A DNA stretch of 50,569 nucleotides. Source: Bacillota bacterium. GTDB lineage: Bacteria; Bacillota; Limnochordia; DUMW01. The translations under genes were made by a program, and so were the position numbers. The first letter of the stretch is position 1; each line of letters begins with the position of its first letter. The notes beneath the pieces are model-generated. The model was not told the DNA's origin, made no database searches, and saw nothing but the letters and a program-made list of their open reading frames with translations. Location: NCBI GenBank assembly GCA_012839765.1, contig DUMW01000058.1, positions 1 to 50,569 on the forward strand, given 5' to 3'. Of this stretch, positions 1-8,612 are shown in pieces.

Positions 1-52
1 ACTCTTGAATGATCTTCTCCTTGAACTCATCAGAATACTGGCGTGACTTCAT
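1..52 (-). CDS. IS3-type transposase OrfA, N-terminal fragment cut by window edge
   Basis: Read on the minus strand from an ATG, this gives MKSRQYSDEFKEKIIQE, which has the typical opening of IS3/IS911-family OrfA (helix-turn-helix, Transposase_8 type), where a Y-S-x-E/D-F-K pattern follows the first few residues. A purine-rich GGGAGGG stands about 7 bases upstream of the ATG on the same strand. The rest of the gene lies beyond the left edge, so completeness cannot be judged. The right end of the element may be near position 108, where the outward reading TGAGTTTGGAGAAACC begins with the TG usual for IS3 ends, but no partner repeat is in view. The family assignment rests on only 17 residues. 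Confidence 0.6.
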   Translation of the reverse strand, partial: MKSRQYSDEFKEKIIQE

Positions 53-126
53 TTGGAAACCCTCCCTGACTCAATACTATCATAGTGCAAAGGGTTTCTC
101 CAAACTCATTGCGGGGCCCTTAGGGT

Positions 127-156
127 GGAGCGGCAAGAATCGCCGTTCCTTTTTTT
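127..156 (+). terminator. Rho-independent terminator, group IIC intron insertion site
   Basis: GGAGCGGC pairs with GCCGTTCC (8 bp, one G-U) around a 7-base loop, followed by seven T. No gene that it would serve remains upstream, because the transposase starts there on the other strand. Group IIC introns are known to insert just after such hairpins, and the intron remnant begins immediately after the T-run. Confidence 0.8.
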
Positions 157-510
157 GTGTTCTCCCGGAATGGGTAGTGTCTAGAGGTTGAAAGTTCGAG
201 ACGGCGAAGGTAGCAGTAGTCCTAGCTTAACACACGGGTGTCCATCGGTAGGTGCAATCCGAAGGAAGTGGGCGGCAAACCTCCGGCCGGACGAGCAGGA
301 AGTACATAAGCGGCTAGCAGCGGTTGGATGAGCTTGCCAAAATGGGACGAAGTCCTTGAGTAGACTTGGCGGGTGGATCAAGGGAAAGACAGTACTCTTA
401 CCCGGGGACGTCTGCCGGGAACATCCGCGGACGCCTAGTGGAACACATTGTCATCTGGTCCAAGGGACGTCCGGTCAGCTAACATCGTGGCTACCCCTTA
501 AATCCCTGGG
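157..510 (+). mobile_element. Group IIC intron 5' fragment (domain I only)
   Basis: The sequence follows domain I of the Oceanobacillus iheyensis-type group IIC intron, as I recall it, over most of its length. Matching stretches occur in order: a GTGT start with CCCGGnATGGG, GTAGCAGT and GCTTAAC, GGGTGTCC, GAAGGAAG, GGGCGGCAAACCTCCGG, a TGGATGAG-TTGC block, CAAAGTCCTT-like ACGAAGTCCTT, AAGGGAAAGAC, and CTTACCCGGGG-CGTCTG. Similarity fades after the GTCAGC...GGCTACC segment near 510. No reverse transcriptase/maturase reading frame follows, and I find no domain V (the usual 34-base hairpin), so this is a 5'-truncated-type relic without catalytic core and cannot splice on its own. The right boundary is approximate. 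Confidence 0.85.
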
Positions 511-1767
511 TACGTACTCCCTAGCACCAAGTCCTTGACAAGATCACTGCCATCTTTCGAAATCGAGTAAGAGGGAGGGGTTGGCCCTTGTCCTCTCACA
601 TCACTGCACATACCCTTTGGGCGGTACACCCATGGTTGACCTAGTGCCGAGCAATCACCTTGTCAGAGACCTTCGAGGCCCCACTTCTTCAAAGGCCACC
701 TTTTACCTTCAGCATTCGAATTGGCAAAGGTCTGTTTTGGAAATCGTCGTGCAGGTCTAATCTGGCGTACCAGAATGATAGGACTACTTATCCGCCTTAG
801 CTAAAGGGCCAGTGTCCAAGTTGACTCCAAAGCCGTCTGCTATGGGCGGCCGCGGCAAGCGCGCAGCCATATTTCGTTGCCTCGGCTTTCCTGCCATTTT
901 CGCCGTGAACATCTGGCTACCATGGCATATTTGGCAGTCTGTTATCCTGTCATCATCAGAGCGAGTTGATGTGGAGTCTCTGTCTTTTTCGGCTAAGTAT
1001 TCAAAACTGGGTACGCGTCAAGAGAGACACAGGTTGATTGCATCAGCCAAAAGGGAAATGAAACCGTACCCTTGCTTCCAACGGGTACATAGTACTCCCA
1101 TCCTCTGTCCGGCCGTTTCCGGTCTTGGGTGCACCGAACCACATGGTATCTCATCAGGGGCACGGACGAATGCCGATTTCTACTCAACAGTCAAGAAGGT
1201 TGGGTTTTCACTGCAGGTGCTTCGGAAAATTTTCGGAACTCTAGGCAGGAATAACTATGCCGATATAGAAATAACAATTAGCGAAGAAAACGAATGCGAA
1301 AAGGAAATCAGACGGCCTATACCATACACTTTCTGTTGAGCACCGGTGGAAGATAGGGACCACTTGGACGTCGGCACAATCCCATCGGCTGATTGCTGGT
1401 AGAAGTGGCAACCGAGTGGCAGTTCCAGTTGAGCATACGATAGGCGTGATGAAGAGGTGCTGATCGGTTTTCTATCTTGGCAGATTTCCAGGGTAGTGTG
1501 AAAGGGTGCACTGAGATTCGTCTTCGATTCATCTAGCTTCCCGCGTGTGTCAGTGGAGACCGACTGTGTGTGGAGTTTTATAGAAGAGACAGTCTTTTAA
1601 CAGTCCATCAGCAACAAGGTGTGCCATTCGCACACGTGGATCTAGGTGGCTGCCACCTTTAGAAGGAAGGGAGGAGGGAAGACCCTAAACGCAACAAAGG
1701 GAGTACTTACAAGTACCGTAGAAAAAGTAAAGAGAACACTTCCAAACTCAAGACAAGGGGGAGTAAA
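511..1767. other. Non-coding stretch before the first sugar locus
   Basis: No reading frame here has a ribosome binding site or recognisable protein. The only clear signal is the operator-like repeat copy at 1244-1307. A small inverted repeat, GTGTGC/GCACAC, lies at 619-635 past position 1000 (1619-1635). The rest looks like decayed or promoter DNA between the intron relic and the solute-binding-protein gene. Confidence 0.5.
1244..1307 (+). promoter_or_regulatory. Operator-like repeat, copy A
   Basis: GGCAGGAATA, then 11 bases, ATAGAAAT, then GAAAACGAATGCGAAAA followed by GGAAA. The same arrangement recurs at 3892-3951 and 5227-5284. The AAAACG core resembles LacI/GalR-family operator half-sites. 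This copy stands about 460 bases before the broken solute-binding-protein gene, so a long leader or a lost intermediate gene is possible. Confidence 0.6.
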
Positions 1768-2872
1768 ATGAAATCAAGACACATTATGGCTGTTTTGGTG
1801 GTTCTTCTGACACTTAGTTTTGCCATGAGCAGTGTGGATGCAAAGATCGTGTTTAGCGCACGAAATGATCAGAAGTTGGTGGAGCTCTACAACAAAATCC
1901 TAGATGCGTTCCGGGAGGAATACCCAGAGATAGAGGTAGTATTCGAGCCCTTGTCCGGGTTATGGTATGAGCAGTTTACGATCCGCCTAATGGGCGGTAT
2001 CGCCCCTGATGTTATGGCTTCAATTGTACGGTATCGGGTTCTACGTGACTCCCCGGGCCTGGGTCTACAACGCTGACCTCTTCCAGGAAGCCGGGGTTCC
2101 CTTTCCGGATCTGGAGTTCACTTGGGACGATATTGTTAGTTACGGTACCAAGCTAACCGTCGACAGAACAGGGGACGGAGTGCCGGAAGTCTATGCGGTG
2201 AACAACTATGGGATCGCCACTTGGACTTGGGAGCCGATTTTGGTTTCCTTTGGTGGTTCCATGTTCAATGATTACCTCCGTCCTACTGAGTTCACAATGA
2301 ATCAGCCAGGGGCGATGCGGGGGATGCAGTTCTATGTAGACCTCAGCGTTGTGCACGGGGTTGCTCCTCGTTTGGCTCCAGGCCAGGGACAGAATCTGCT
2401 AAATATTGCCGCAGGCAATGTTGCCATGGCCGGGGAAGGGGCACCACCAACCCTGAAGCCACCGAAATATGACTATGATATCCGGATTATGGCCAGCCCA
2501 TTGGGTCCAAACGGTCGGTATATCCGTGCTGCGTTGGAAGTGCTTTGGATTCCGAGTGTTAGCCAGAACAAAGAGGAAGCTTGGAAGTTGATCGAATTTA
2601 TGGCCGGACCGGTGGCACAACGGATTCTGGCTGAAGAGTACGAAGGGGCACTACCGGTTTCCATTGACACCATCATCGAGTACATGAACCCCGAATGGCC
2701 GATTCATCTCATCTTAGAAGAGTCGACGACCATGACCAGTAGCGCCCCGATGGCCCAAATCGGTCCAATCTTAGAGCGGGAGATCGGGCCCGTTTACTGG
2801 GGCACGGCTAGTCTAGACAGTGTGATTATGAAGGTAAAACCGGCGATCGATGCTATCCTGCAGGGACAGTAA
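1768..2872 (+). pseudogene. Broken ABC transporter sugar-binding protein
   Basis: The first frame (1768-2076) encodes a signal peptide (MKSRHIMAVLVVLL onward) and the N-terminal lobe of a family-1 extracellular solute-binding protein up to GGIAPDVM. The second frame (from about 2009 to 2872) resumes at YGIGFYVTPRAWVYNADLF and runs to the natural C-terminus ending AIDAILQGQ. In intact relatives some 50-70 residues separate these two points, so an internal deletion together with a frame change has removed part of lobe I, including the region leading into the hinge. The start has a good site (AGGGGGAG, 5-6 bases before ATG). The two pieces overlap on the DNA, which argues for deletion rather than a simple one-base frameshift. 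An assembly error is the alternative. Confidence 0.8.
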
Positions 2873-2987
2873 GCTGTAAGAAGAAACCTAGATCCTGAGC
2901 TTTTGCTCTAGATCCAGTGAGACCGGGCAGGGCAGATTTCTCATCGGCAGCTAACTGGGAGTTGGGGCTTTGGGCCGAAGTGCTGTC

Positions 2988-3012
2988 GGTGGGCAGATCT
3001 GCCCACCCTTTT
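2988..3012 (+). terminator. Palindromic terminator candidate
   Basis: GGTGGGCAGATCTGCCCACC is a perfect 20-bp palindrome that folds as an 8-bp stem with a GATC loop. It is followed by CCTTTTC. It sits 115 bases after the solute-binding-protein pseudogene and would end its transcript. Confidence 0.55.
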
Positions 3013-3891
3013 CTGGATGAGTGATCATCATAGACCAGTGGGTTTCTACTTAGCAACTAGATAGAGAAGATGGGGCAGTGTGTTGATAATCAACAGGTGC
3101 TGCTCTTGGCGGTTTCTGGGAGACCGGAATTGGGGTTTCCGTGAGTGGCTACTAGGCCAAGCCCCTGCCGGACTGAATCTATGGGAAAGACGATGCTGAG
3201 CGTGGCTCCACAGGGGGAAGTGGCGCTAATCTGTAATTCGTGGGTCGCAAACAAGGCTCTATGTAGGGTTGTTCTTGGCAGCTAGTGTTCTGGCTTGTTC
3301 AAACGGGCTAGTGCTCTGTCCTTGGACTGCGCGAAGCATTACTGCTTGTCGGCCTTTCGTAACTCCGAAGTGCACAGAGAAACGACAGAGTCCGTTCCAC
3401 AACATTCCAATCCAAAGGATTGAAGGAGCGCGTCAATGCCCTTCTGGCCAGCCACCAGACTCAGAAGGCAGGGTGTCTGGAGTGGAAAACTACCTGTACA
3501 TCGACCAAGACACTGTTTTCAGAACGTGAGAACCGAGTCAACGTACGTTGGGGTAATCGGTAGGCTACTCGTGACAACTGGACCCAGTTCGGGGTATGGC
3601 TGCGAGTTGATCATGTTGTCTTGGAATCGAACGGGGCTTCGACCACCCGGTCTTGATGGGTGTGTGTCATTCACTGGCGAGTATAGACTAACTGGTTAGA
3701 CTTGGGAGAAGGTTTACGCAATTGTGGGTGTCACTGCTCTTCGAAAGTCCATGGATAGTCCGACTCCCATAGTTGCAATAGATTTAACTTGAACCCGATG
3801 GAACTCTGCCCCTTATGCCCGGCAACGAAGTGCATTATAGTTACAGTTTATGTTTGCTGCGAAAGTGATTTAGAGAAATTTTGATTTCCCG

Positions 3892-3951
3892 GGCAGGAAT
3901 ACCCTCTTTGGCGTAGAACAAGTACCATTGAAAACGAATGCGAAAAGGAAA
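3892..3951 (+). promoter_or_regulatory. Operator-like repeat, copy B, upstream of lacI
   Basis: GGCAGGAATA, 11 bases, GTAGAACA, then GAAAACGAATGCGAAAA and GGAAA. The 22 bases of the second part are identical to copy A. Its position about 180 bases before the LacI-type regulator suggests autoregulation. With the preceding T, TGAAAACGAATGCG matches a cre/LacI-type consensus at 11 of 14 positions by my count. Confidence 0.6.
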
Positions 3952-4129
3952 CCATAGGGAGGCGGTATGACTCGGCGGCTTCATGGAGAAGCCCACTAGG
4001 TGCAACAGGGGGCAGGGTCCTTTAGGGCATAAAGGGAATCGTTGGGCGGCACTCCGGATTCATTTGGCTCCTTTGACCTGTCATGGGAAACAGGAGACGC
4101 AAATTCCTTTCATAAAAAAGGGTGATAGT

Positions 4130-5146
4130 TTGGTTACGATTAAGGATGTGGCGCGAGAGGCCAATGTTTCAGCGTCGACGGTATCAAGGGTACTGTCTAA
4201 AAGCGCAAATGTCAGCAAAGAAAAGCGCGAACGGGTTCTCGCAGCCATGAAGAAGCTGGGGTATGTTCCCAATCTTGCTGCCCAGTCTCTGCGCGGCAAC
4301 GGGTCTTTTGTAAACAGCTGGACGAAAGGCATAGGAGTGATCGTGAGCAGCAAGGCGATGGAGATTTCCCCGGAATTCTTTACCCCAATCCTGGAAGGTA
4401 TCCAAATCGAAGCGGAGCAGCAGAACCAAGTCGTGGCGTTTAACCGCAGGATCGATGAGTTTGCCAACAAACCTTCGCTGCTGAACGAGCTGGCACCGGA
4501 AGTGGCTACAGGCCTAGTCTTCGTGGGATGTTCTCCCTATAATGATCAGGTCCTGTCGCAGGTGGTGGACGGGGAAGTTCCCATCGTACTGGTGGAGTTC
4601 ACCTACAAAGGGCTGGATGCGGTGATCGCAGACAAATGGGATGGCATGCGCCAAGCTGTAAACCATCTGGCATCCTTTGGGCATAGGCAAATTGTCTATG
4701 TGGGCCCCGTCGACGAACGGGCCCGAGGTTTCGAAATGGCCCTACAGGAAGCAGAGCTCTGCCGAAGCGGAGACATCATCTTTCCGGCGGAGTTTTCTCT
4801 GCGGGAAGGGTACAGGGCCTGCCGTGAAGTGCTGGGCCGCAGAAGCTTTACCGGGCTGGTTGCCGCTTCGGATGCTATTGCCTTTGGGGCGATCAGGGCC
4901 ATTCATGATGCTGGTCTATCTGTGCCAGAGGATGTCTCGGTGCTGGGTTTTGATGATGTGCCGATGGCGGAGTTCCTTACCCCGCGGCTGACCACTGTTG
5001 CTGTTAATAAGGTGGATATGGGGCGCTATGCTGTCAGGCGGTTGATGGACAGTGCAACTATTGCCGGGCTGGAGTTGTCGGGTACGGTGACCATATGCCC
5101 AGTGGGGTTGGTGGTGAGAGAGTCTACGGGACCGGCGAAAAGCTGA
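4130..5146 (+). CDS. LacI-family transcriptional regulator
   Basis: Starting at TTG gives 338 residues, the usual LacI length, opening with VTIKDVAREANVSASTVSRV, the classic N-terminal helix-turn-helix and hinge. AAGGGTG stands 7 bases before this TTG; an upstream in-frame start at 3983 would add 49 residues unlike the family. The remaining sequence is the periplasmic-binding-protein-like sensor domain, with the family's LGFDDVPMAEFLTPRLTTV segment near the C-terminus. The gene lies between copies B and C of the operator-like repeat and just before two sugar oxidoreductases. It therefore probably represses this locus and responds to a sugar derived from the imported glycan. The effector cannot be read from sequence. 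Confidence 0.93.
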   Translation: MVTIKDVAREANVSASTVSRVLSKSANVSKEKRERVLAAMKKLGYVPNLAAQSLRGNGSFVNSWTKGIGVIVSSKAMEISPEFFTPILEGIQIEAEQQNQVVAFNRRIDEFANKPSLLNELAPEVATGLVFVGCSPYNDQVLSQVVDGEVPIVLVEFTYKGLDAVIADKWDGMRQAVNHLASFGHRQIVYVGPVDERARGFEMALQEAELCRSGDIIFPAEFSLREGYRACREVLGRRSFTGLVAASDAIAFGAIRAIHDAGLSVPEDVSVLGFDDVPMAEFLTPRLTTVAVNKVDMGRYAVRRLMDSATIAGLELSGTVTICPVGLVVRESTGPAKS

Positions 5147-5153
5147 GTATTGG

Positions 5154-5193
5154 CATTGCTTGCTGCAGCGTTGACTGGATTAGAGGTATAAGA
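5154..5193 (+). repeat. 40-base direct repeat, left copy
   Basis: CATTGCTTGCTGCAGCGTTG followed by ACTGGATTAGAGGTATAAGA. It recurs with seven mismatches at 5340-5379, and the two copies bracket operator-like copy C. Its position between the lacI stop codon and the next gene suggests a local duplication of regulatory DNA. Confidence 0.6.
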
Positions 5194-5226
5194 CAAGTCC
5201 GGTCTAGAAGAACCTTCTGGTCCCTA

Positions 5227-5284
5227 GGCAGGAATACTTCCGGTGATTGTAGAAATATCTATGAAAACGAATGCGAAAAAGAAA
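5227..5284 (+). promoter_or_regulatory. Operator-like repeat, copy C, upstream of oxidoreductase genes
   Basis: GGCAGGAATA, 12 bases, GTAGAAAT, then GAAAACGAATGCGAAAA and AGAAA, differing from copies A and B at one base in the second part. It ends about 120 bases before the first oxidoreductase start, a plausible operator distance. Confidence 0.6.
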
Positions 5285-5339
5285 TCGACACGAGCAGCAA
5301 GATGCTCTGGTTTCCGTGGAGTGAAGCAGGGGACGTCGA

Positions 5340-5379
5340 CATCGCTTGCTGCAGCTTTGACTAGGTTACAGGGGTAAGA
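5340..5379 (+). repeat. 40-base direct repeat, right copy
   Basis: CATCGCTTGCTGCAGCTTTG followed by ACTAGGTTACAGGGGTAAGA. It matches the copy 186 bases upstream at about 33 of 40 positions and ends 25 bases before the oxidoreductase start. Confidence 0.6.
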
Positions 5380-5404
5380 AAAAACTACATAAGGTGGTCT
5401 TGAT

Positions 5405-6400
5405 ATGTCACTTAACGTGGGTGTTGTTGGTGTAGGTGTGCGGGGCAGGCACAGCCTCGAACAGATGCTAAGAAAAGTAGAAGGAGTACAGATCAGGAGC
5501 CTAAGCATGTACCCGGGTACGCACCCGGTTCTCTTGGAAGGATTTACGGAGGCTAGGGCAAGGGAGTACGCCGCGAATCTAGGTGCTAGCTATCTTGAAG
5601 ACTGGCGCCAAGTGGTGCAAGATCCAGAGGTGGACATCATTAGTGTCATGGTGGAGCCGGCTGCGGCCTATCCGGTAATCATGGAAGCCATCGCTTCGGG
5701 GAAACACGTTCTTTGCGACAAGCCTATGGTGAAAAGTCCCGAAGAGGCTGAAAACATCCGGCGGGCCGTCGCTGAAAGTGGAGTTCAGCTGATGGTGTTT
5801 TTCTGGGCTAGGTACCTTCCTCCGTTTCGAGATCTTAGGAGACAGGTCGCGGAGGGTGTGATCGGTCGGCCGGTTGCTGCGTCAATGGAGTTTATCATGG
5901 GCAATGGACCGTTGGGTGGTTTTACGGCTTCAGCAGAATACCTCCAGGGCTATGGTGGTGGTGAACTGGTCACTTTTGGGTGCTATGGCGTGGACTACCT
6001 GTGTTGGCTGCTGGGTGAACCCCACGCACTGCAGGCTGGGGCCTTTCCATATTTTTATCCTGATTATCAAGCGGTAGGTATGGACTCCCTTGGGTTTGTG
6101 GGGATTGAGTTCAAGGATGGCAGCATCGGGAACCTGACCACGGGTCGGAGTCCTGGTAGCATGGCGATCATCCGCGTGAATGTAACTGGTGAAAGCGGGG
6201 TGCTTCGGGCTGATGTCAATCTAAAGGCACCGGGGCTAGTAAGCGATGCTCAGATGGAAATGATCACAGATTTTGTCTCTAGCATCCGTGGTGAAAAGCC
6301 CGCAGGGGATCTGCCGGGGTGTCAGGATGGCTGCTACAATGCTCGGGTTCTCAGTGCTGCTTATGAGGCGATTGAAAAAGGAAAGACCATATTAATCTAA
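5405..6400 (+). CDS. Gfo/Idh/MocA-family oxidoreductase
   Basis: A 331-residue cytoplasmic NAD(P)-dependent dehydrogenase of the glucose-fructose oxidoreductase / inositol dehydrogenase family. The N-terminal Rossmann fold opens with VGVVGVGVRGRHSL (GxGxxG-like), and GKHVLCDKPM around residue 100 is the family's conserved substrate-site motif with its lysine. The C-terminal half is the usual mixed beta-sheet substrate domain. AAGGTGG stands 7 bases before the ATG. It is followed within 25 bases by a second member of the family, and both lie behind the LacI-type gene. They probably oxidise or epimerise a sugar or sugar acid released from imported glycan. The substrate is not predictable. Confidence 0.9.
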   Translation: MSLNVGVVGVGVRGRHSLEQMLRKVEGVQIRSLSMYPGTHPVLLEGFTEARAREYAANLGASYLEDWRQVVQDPEVDIISVMVEPAAAYPVIMEAIASGKHVLCDKPMVKSPEEAENIRRAVAESGVQLMVFFWARYLPPFRDLRRQVAEGVIGRPVAASMEFIMGNGPLGGFTASAEYLQGYGGGELVTFGCYGVDYLCWLLGEPHALQAGAFPYFYPDYQAVGMDSLGFVGIEFKDGSIGNLTTGRSPGSMAIIRVNVTGESGVLRADVNLKAPGLVSDAQMEMITDFVSSIRGEKPAGDLPGCQDGCYNARVLSAAYEAIEKGKTILI

Positions 6401-6424
6401 CAACCAGTGAGGAGAGAATACAGG

Positions 6425-7444
6425 ATGACCAGATTAGGCATAGCTGTGGTAGGAGCTGGTGGTCATAATATTGCCACGGCCAATCATCTGCCTGCCATTA
6501 AGAAGATACCGGAACTAAACCTTGTTCTGCTTATGGACAAAAACCCAAAGGTAAAAGAATACGCAGAAGAGTACGGTGTCGAATGGACATTGGATTTCGA
6601 CGAAGTCTTGGCGCGGGATGATGTACACATTGTGGACATTTGTTCTCCTGACTGGCTTCACGCGGAACAGACGATCAAGGCTTTGGAGGCAGGTAAGCAC
6701 GTACTGTGTGAAAAGCCCATGGCCTTATCTGTCAGTGATGCCCGGTCTATGGTGGAGGTTGCAGAGAAAAACGGTAGGAAGCTGCAGATCATGGCGAACT
6801 ACCGCTATTACCCCGAGTGGAATTATGTAAAACAGGTGGTGGACTCAGGGCAGCTCGGTAGGCCCAGACATCTAAAATACATCGTTCAGAAGCCGTTCTT
6901 CAGCTATCCTCCGGATAGTCCGTATCGGAAAAAGTGGACTGGTGGTCAGTTCATTCATAATGGGGTGCACTATGTAGATCTCATCTGTTATCTTCTGGGT
7001 TCGCAGCCCACTGACGTGGCCGGCATGAGCCTCTCATATTATCCCACCAGTGACCGGCTAGAGACAGACAACTACGTCCTTTGTTCCATGCTGCTGGAAA
7101 ACGGTGCTTCTGCGGTATGTGAGATGAACCTATGCGTGCAACCGGGTACCCCAGCCTTTGAACGGGTAGTTGTGATCGGTGAAGAGGACAACCTTGACGT
7201 CTCACTCATGGGCAGCTCTTTGTCAGAGTATACCGGTGATGGCTATCGTTCCGTCCCACTACCGCCGAAGGAACACCAGGAACCTATCCGCATCGTGATT
7301 CAGGATTTCGTAGAGAGTATCCTCCACGGCAAGAAGCAGACTATTCCGCCGGATTATTCGCTAAGAATCTTTGAAGGGTGCATGGCGACGCTGCTAGCTG
7401 TGGAAGAACAGCGGACAATGGGGCTCCCGCTAGCGGAAGAGTAA
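6425..7444 (+). CDS. Gfo/Idh/MocA-family oxidoreductase
   Basis: A 339-residue protein starting at the ATG 10 bases after AGGAG; a GTG 18 bases earlier overlaps that site and is unlikely. It opens with LGIAVVGAGGHNIATANHL (dinucleotide fold) and has GKHVLCEKPM, the family's EKP motif, near residue 95. ANYRYYPEW and the histidine-rich FIHNGVHYVDLICYLLG fit the substrate domain. It shares a transcript with the preceding oxidoreductase but is only distantly related to it, so the pair could carry out consecutive steps such as oxidation and reduction during sugar epimerisation. That role is inference. Confidence 0.9.
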   Translation: MTRLGIAVVGAGGHNIATANHLPAIKKIPELNLVLLMDKNPKVKEYAEEYGVEWTLDFDEVLARDDVHIVDICSPDWLHAEQTIKALEAGKHVLCEKPMALSVSDARSMVEVAEKNGRKLQIMANYRYYPEWNYVKQVVDSGQLGRPRHLKYIVQKPFFSYPPDSPYRKKWTGGQFIHNGVHYVDLICYLLGSQPTDVAGMSLSYYPTSDRLETDNYVLCSMLLENGASAVCEMNLCVQPGTPAFERVVVIGEEDNLDVSLMGSSLSEYTGDGYRSVPLPPKEHQEPIRIVIQDFVESILHGKKQTIPPDYSLRIFEGCMATLLAVEEQRTMGLPLAEE

Positions 7445-7812
7445 AAGCAGATAGGAAGTCATGTTTTTGGGGCCTGCGGTTTGTTTATATGTCTTGGGAT
7501 AGCGTCTTCCCAACCGTGGTTCAGAGAAAGACTGGTTCCAAGAATACTCTGGATGTTAGCAAAAGGTACAGTGGAATGAAAACGACATGTAGTCGATGCA
7601 GGTTCCAAGTGAATATTGGGGGGTGACTACATGCTTAGGTATCCTCCATGGAGAACGTCAAAGAGAGCAGAAAAGCCTTTGGAAGGAGGGTGATAGGACC
7701 CATTTGTGACGGAAAGGTGGCCGGCAATTTCGAAAAGCTAGGTGTGCTCGAAAGGTGTTCAGAGTAGCTACTTTTACATTTTGACACATTTTAACCGAAG
7801 GAGTGAAGGTAA
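7445..7812. other. Intergenic region with weak inverted repeats
   Basis: A 6-bp hairpin (TTGGGA/TCCCAA, 7494-7513) follows the oxidoreductase operon. GAAAACGACATGTAGTCG at 7578-7595 shares the GAAAACGA start of the operator-like repeats and contains CGAC/GTCG, so a weaker operator for the secreted-protein operon is possible. No gene is visible. Confidence 0.4.
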
Positions 7813-8535
7813 ATGAAAAAGGTTCGTTTCATTCTTGGTGTATCATTGTTGGTAAGCTTGCTCTTGCTTAGCAGTGTGTCTGTTTGCTTGGGCAGTGGGC
7901 CTTTTATTGAACTGTCAGAAGCCACATCCTATGAGGTCTATGAAGGTAGTGCGGGATTCGAGGACGGCAAGTTTGTTATAGTCTCCAAGGACAGTGCTTG
8001 GGACCGGGGGTTTGTTGCAATCCAGGATGGGGTGAAGCTGGGCCAAGAGCTTATGGTGGAGCTTGACATTCAATCAGTAGCTGTCACCTCAATCAACGAC
8101 ATGCCGGAGATGCGCTTTACCTTGTATCTGGTCCCCGAACCTGTTGGGCCGACGGGGAACTGGTGGGAGACAGAGAGGCAGCGAGTTGGTGGCCCCAATT
8201 ACACCGGTGAGTATCTGGCGGCCTTTCTTGAGATAAACCAAACTGCTAATGTGGTTAGTTTGCAGTTACTGCATAAGGCGAAGGATCAGGAATTCCGCGG
8301 CAGTGTGCTGTTCCGTCAGGACTTCCCCTTTACCGGTGCTTTTCCTGGTTATCTCCGCCTGGTTATAGATGCTTACAGTTTCAACATGCTTTACTCCGAT
8401 CGGGTAGACGTTACCCGGGATCACCGGTCGAGCATCATGGATTGGGAAGAAGTGTTCTTGGTCTTAGAAGTTCAGAATGTAGATGACAACCGAGGCGGTA
8501 TCACTTTGGATTCTCTGAGGGCGATGAGCTATTAG
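7813..8535 (+). CDS. Secreted jelly-roll-like protein of unknown function
   Basis: 240 residues with a clear signal peptide (MKKVRFILGVSLLVSLLLLS, cleavage expected near CLGSG) and then an all-beta protein. GAAGGAG precedes the ATG. It is a paralogue of the next gene: both share a YEV-x(2)-G opening, an RFT-(L/M)-YL segment, a VGG-x(3)-TGEYL block, an LEI...LLHKA/VWHKA segment, and a DWE-x-(F)-x-(I/V)LEVQNV ending. The pattern resembles concanavalin/LamG-like sugar-binding folds, but I do not recognise a named family. Export and position in a sugar locus suggest glycan binding at or outside the membrane. The function is unproven. Confidence 0.8.
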   Translation: MKKVRFILGVSLLVSLLLLSSVSVCLGSGPFIELSEATSYEVYEGSAGFEDGKFVIVSKDSAWDRGFVAIQDGVKLGQELMVELDIQSVAVTSINDMPEMRFTLYLVPEPVGPTGNWWETERQRVGGPNYTGEYLAAFLEINQTANVVSLQLLHKAKDQEFRGSVLFRQDFPFTGAFPGYLRLVIDAYSFNMLYSDRVDVTRDHRSSIMDWEEVFLVLEVQNVDDNRGGITLDSLRAMSY

Positions 8536-8612
8536 GGAGTACGTGCGAGACAAACCACAAAGCTCCCTTAGGACCATGAACACAAAACTTAGTCAAGGAG
8601 GTATCCGTAGCA

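Larger units (their letters stand above)
2873..4129. other. Long intergenic region before lacI
   Basis: Several short frames occur, but none has a ribosome binding site or a recognisable product. The region holds a palindromic terminator candidate near its left end and operator-like repeat copy B near its right end. The remainder shows no structure I can name. Confidence 0.5.

Noticed and set aside
511-800. Domain V/VI of the group II intron
   Set aside because: I searched for the 34-base domain V hairpin and a bulged-A domain VI downstream of the domain I relic and found none. GGGAGGGGTTGG near 571 only superficially resembles an intron end.
812-1339. 175-codon plus-strand frame
   Set aside because: No ribosome binding site, no protein-like composition, and it runs through operator-like repeat copy A.
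3269-3699. Two overlapping 86-codon frames between the pseudogene and lacI
   Set aside because: No start signals, mixed composition and no similarity to known proteins.
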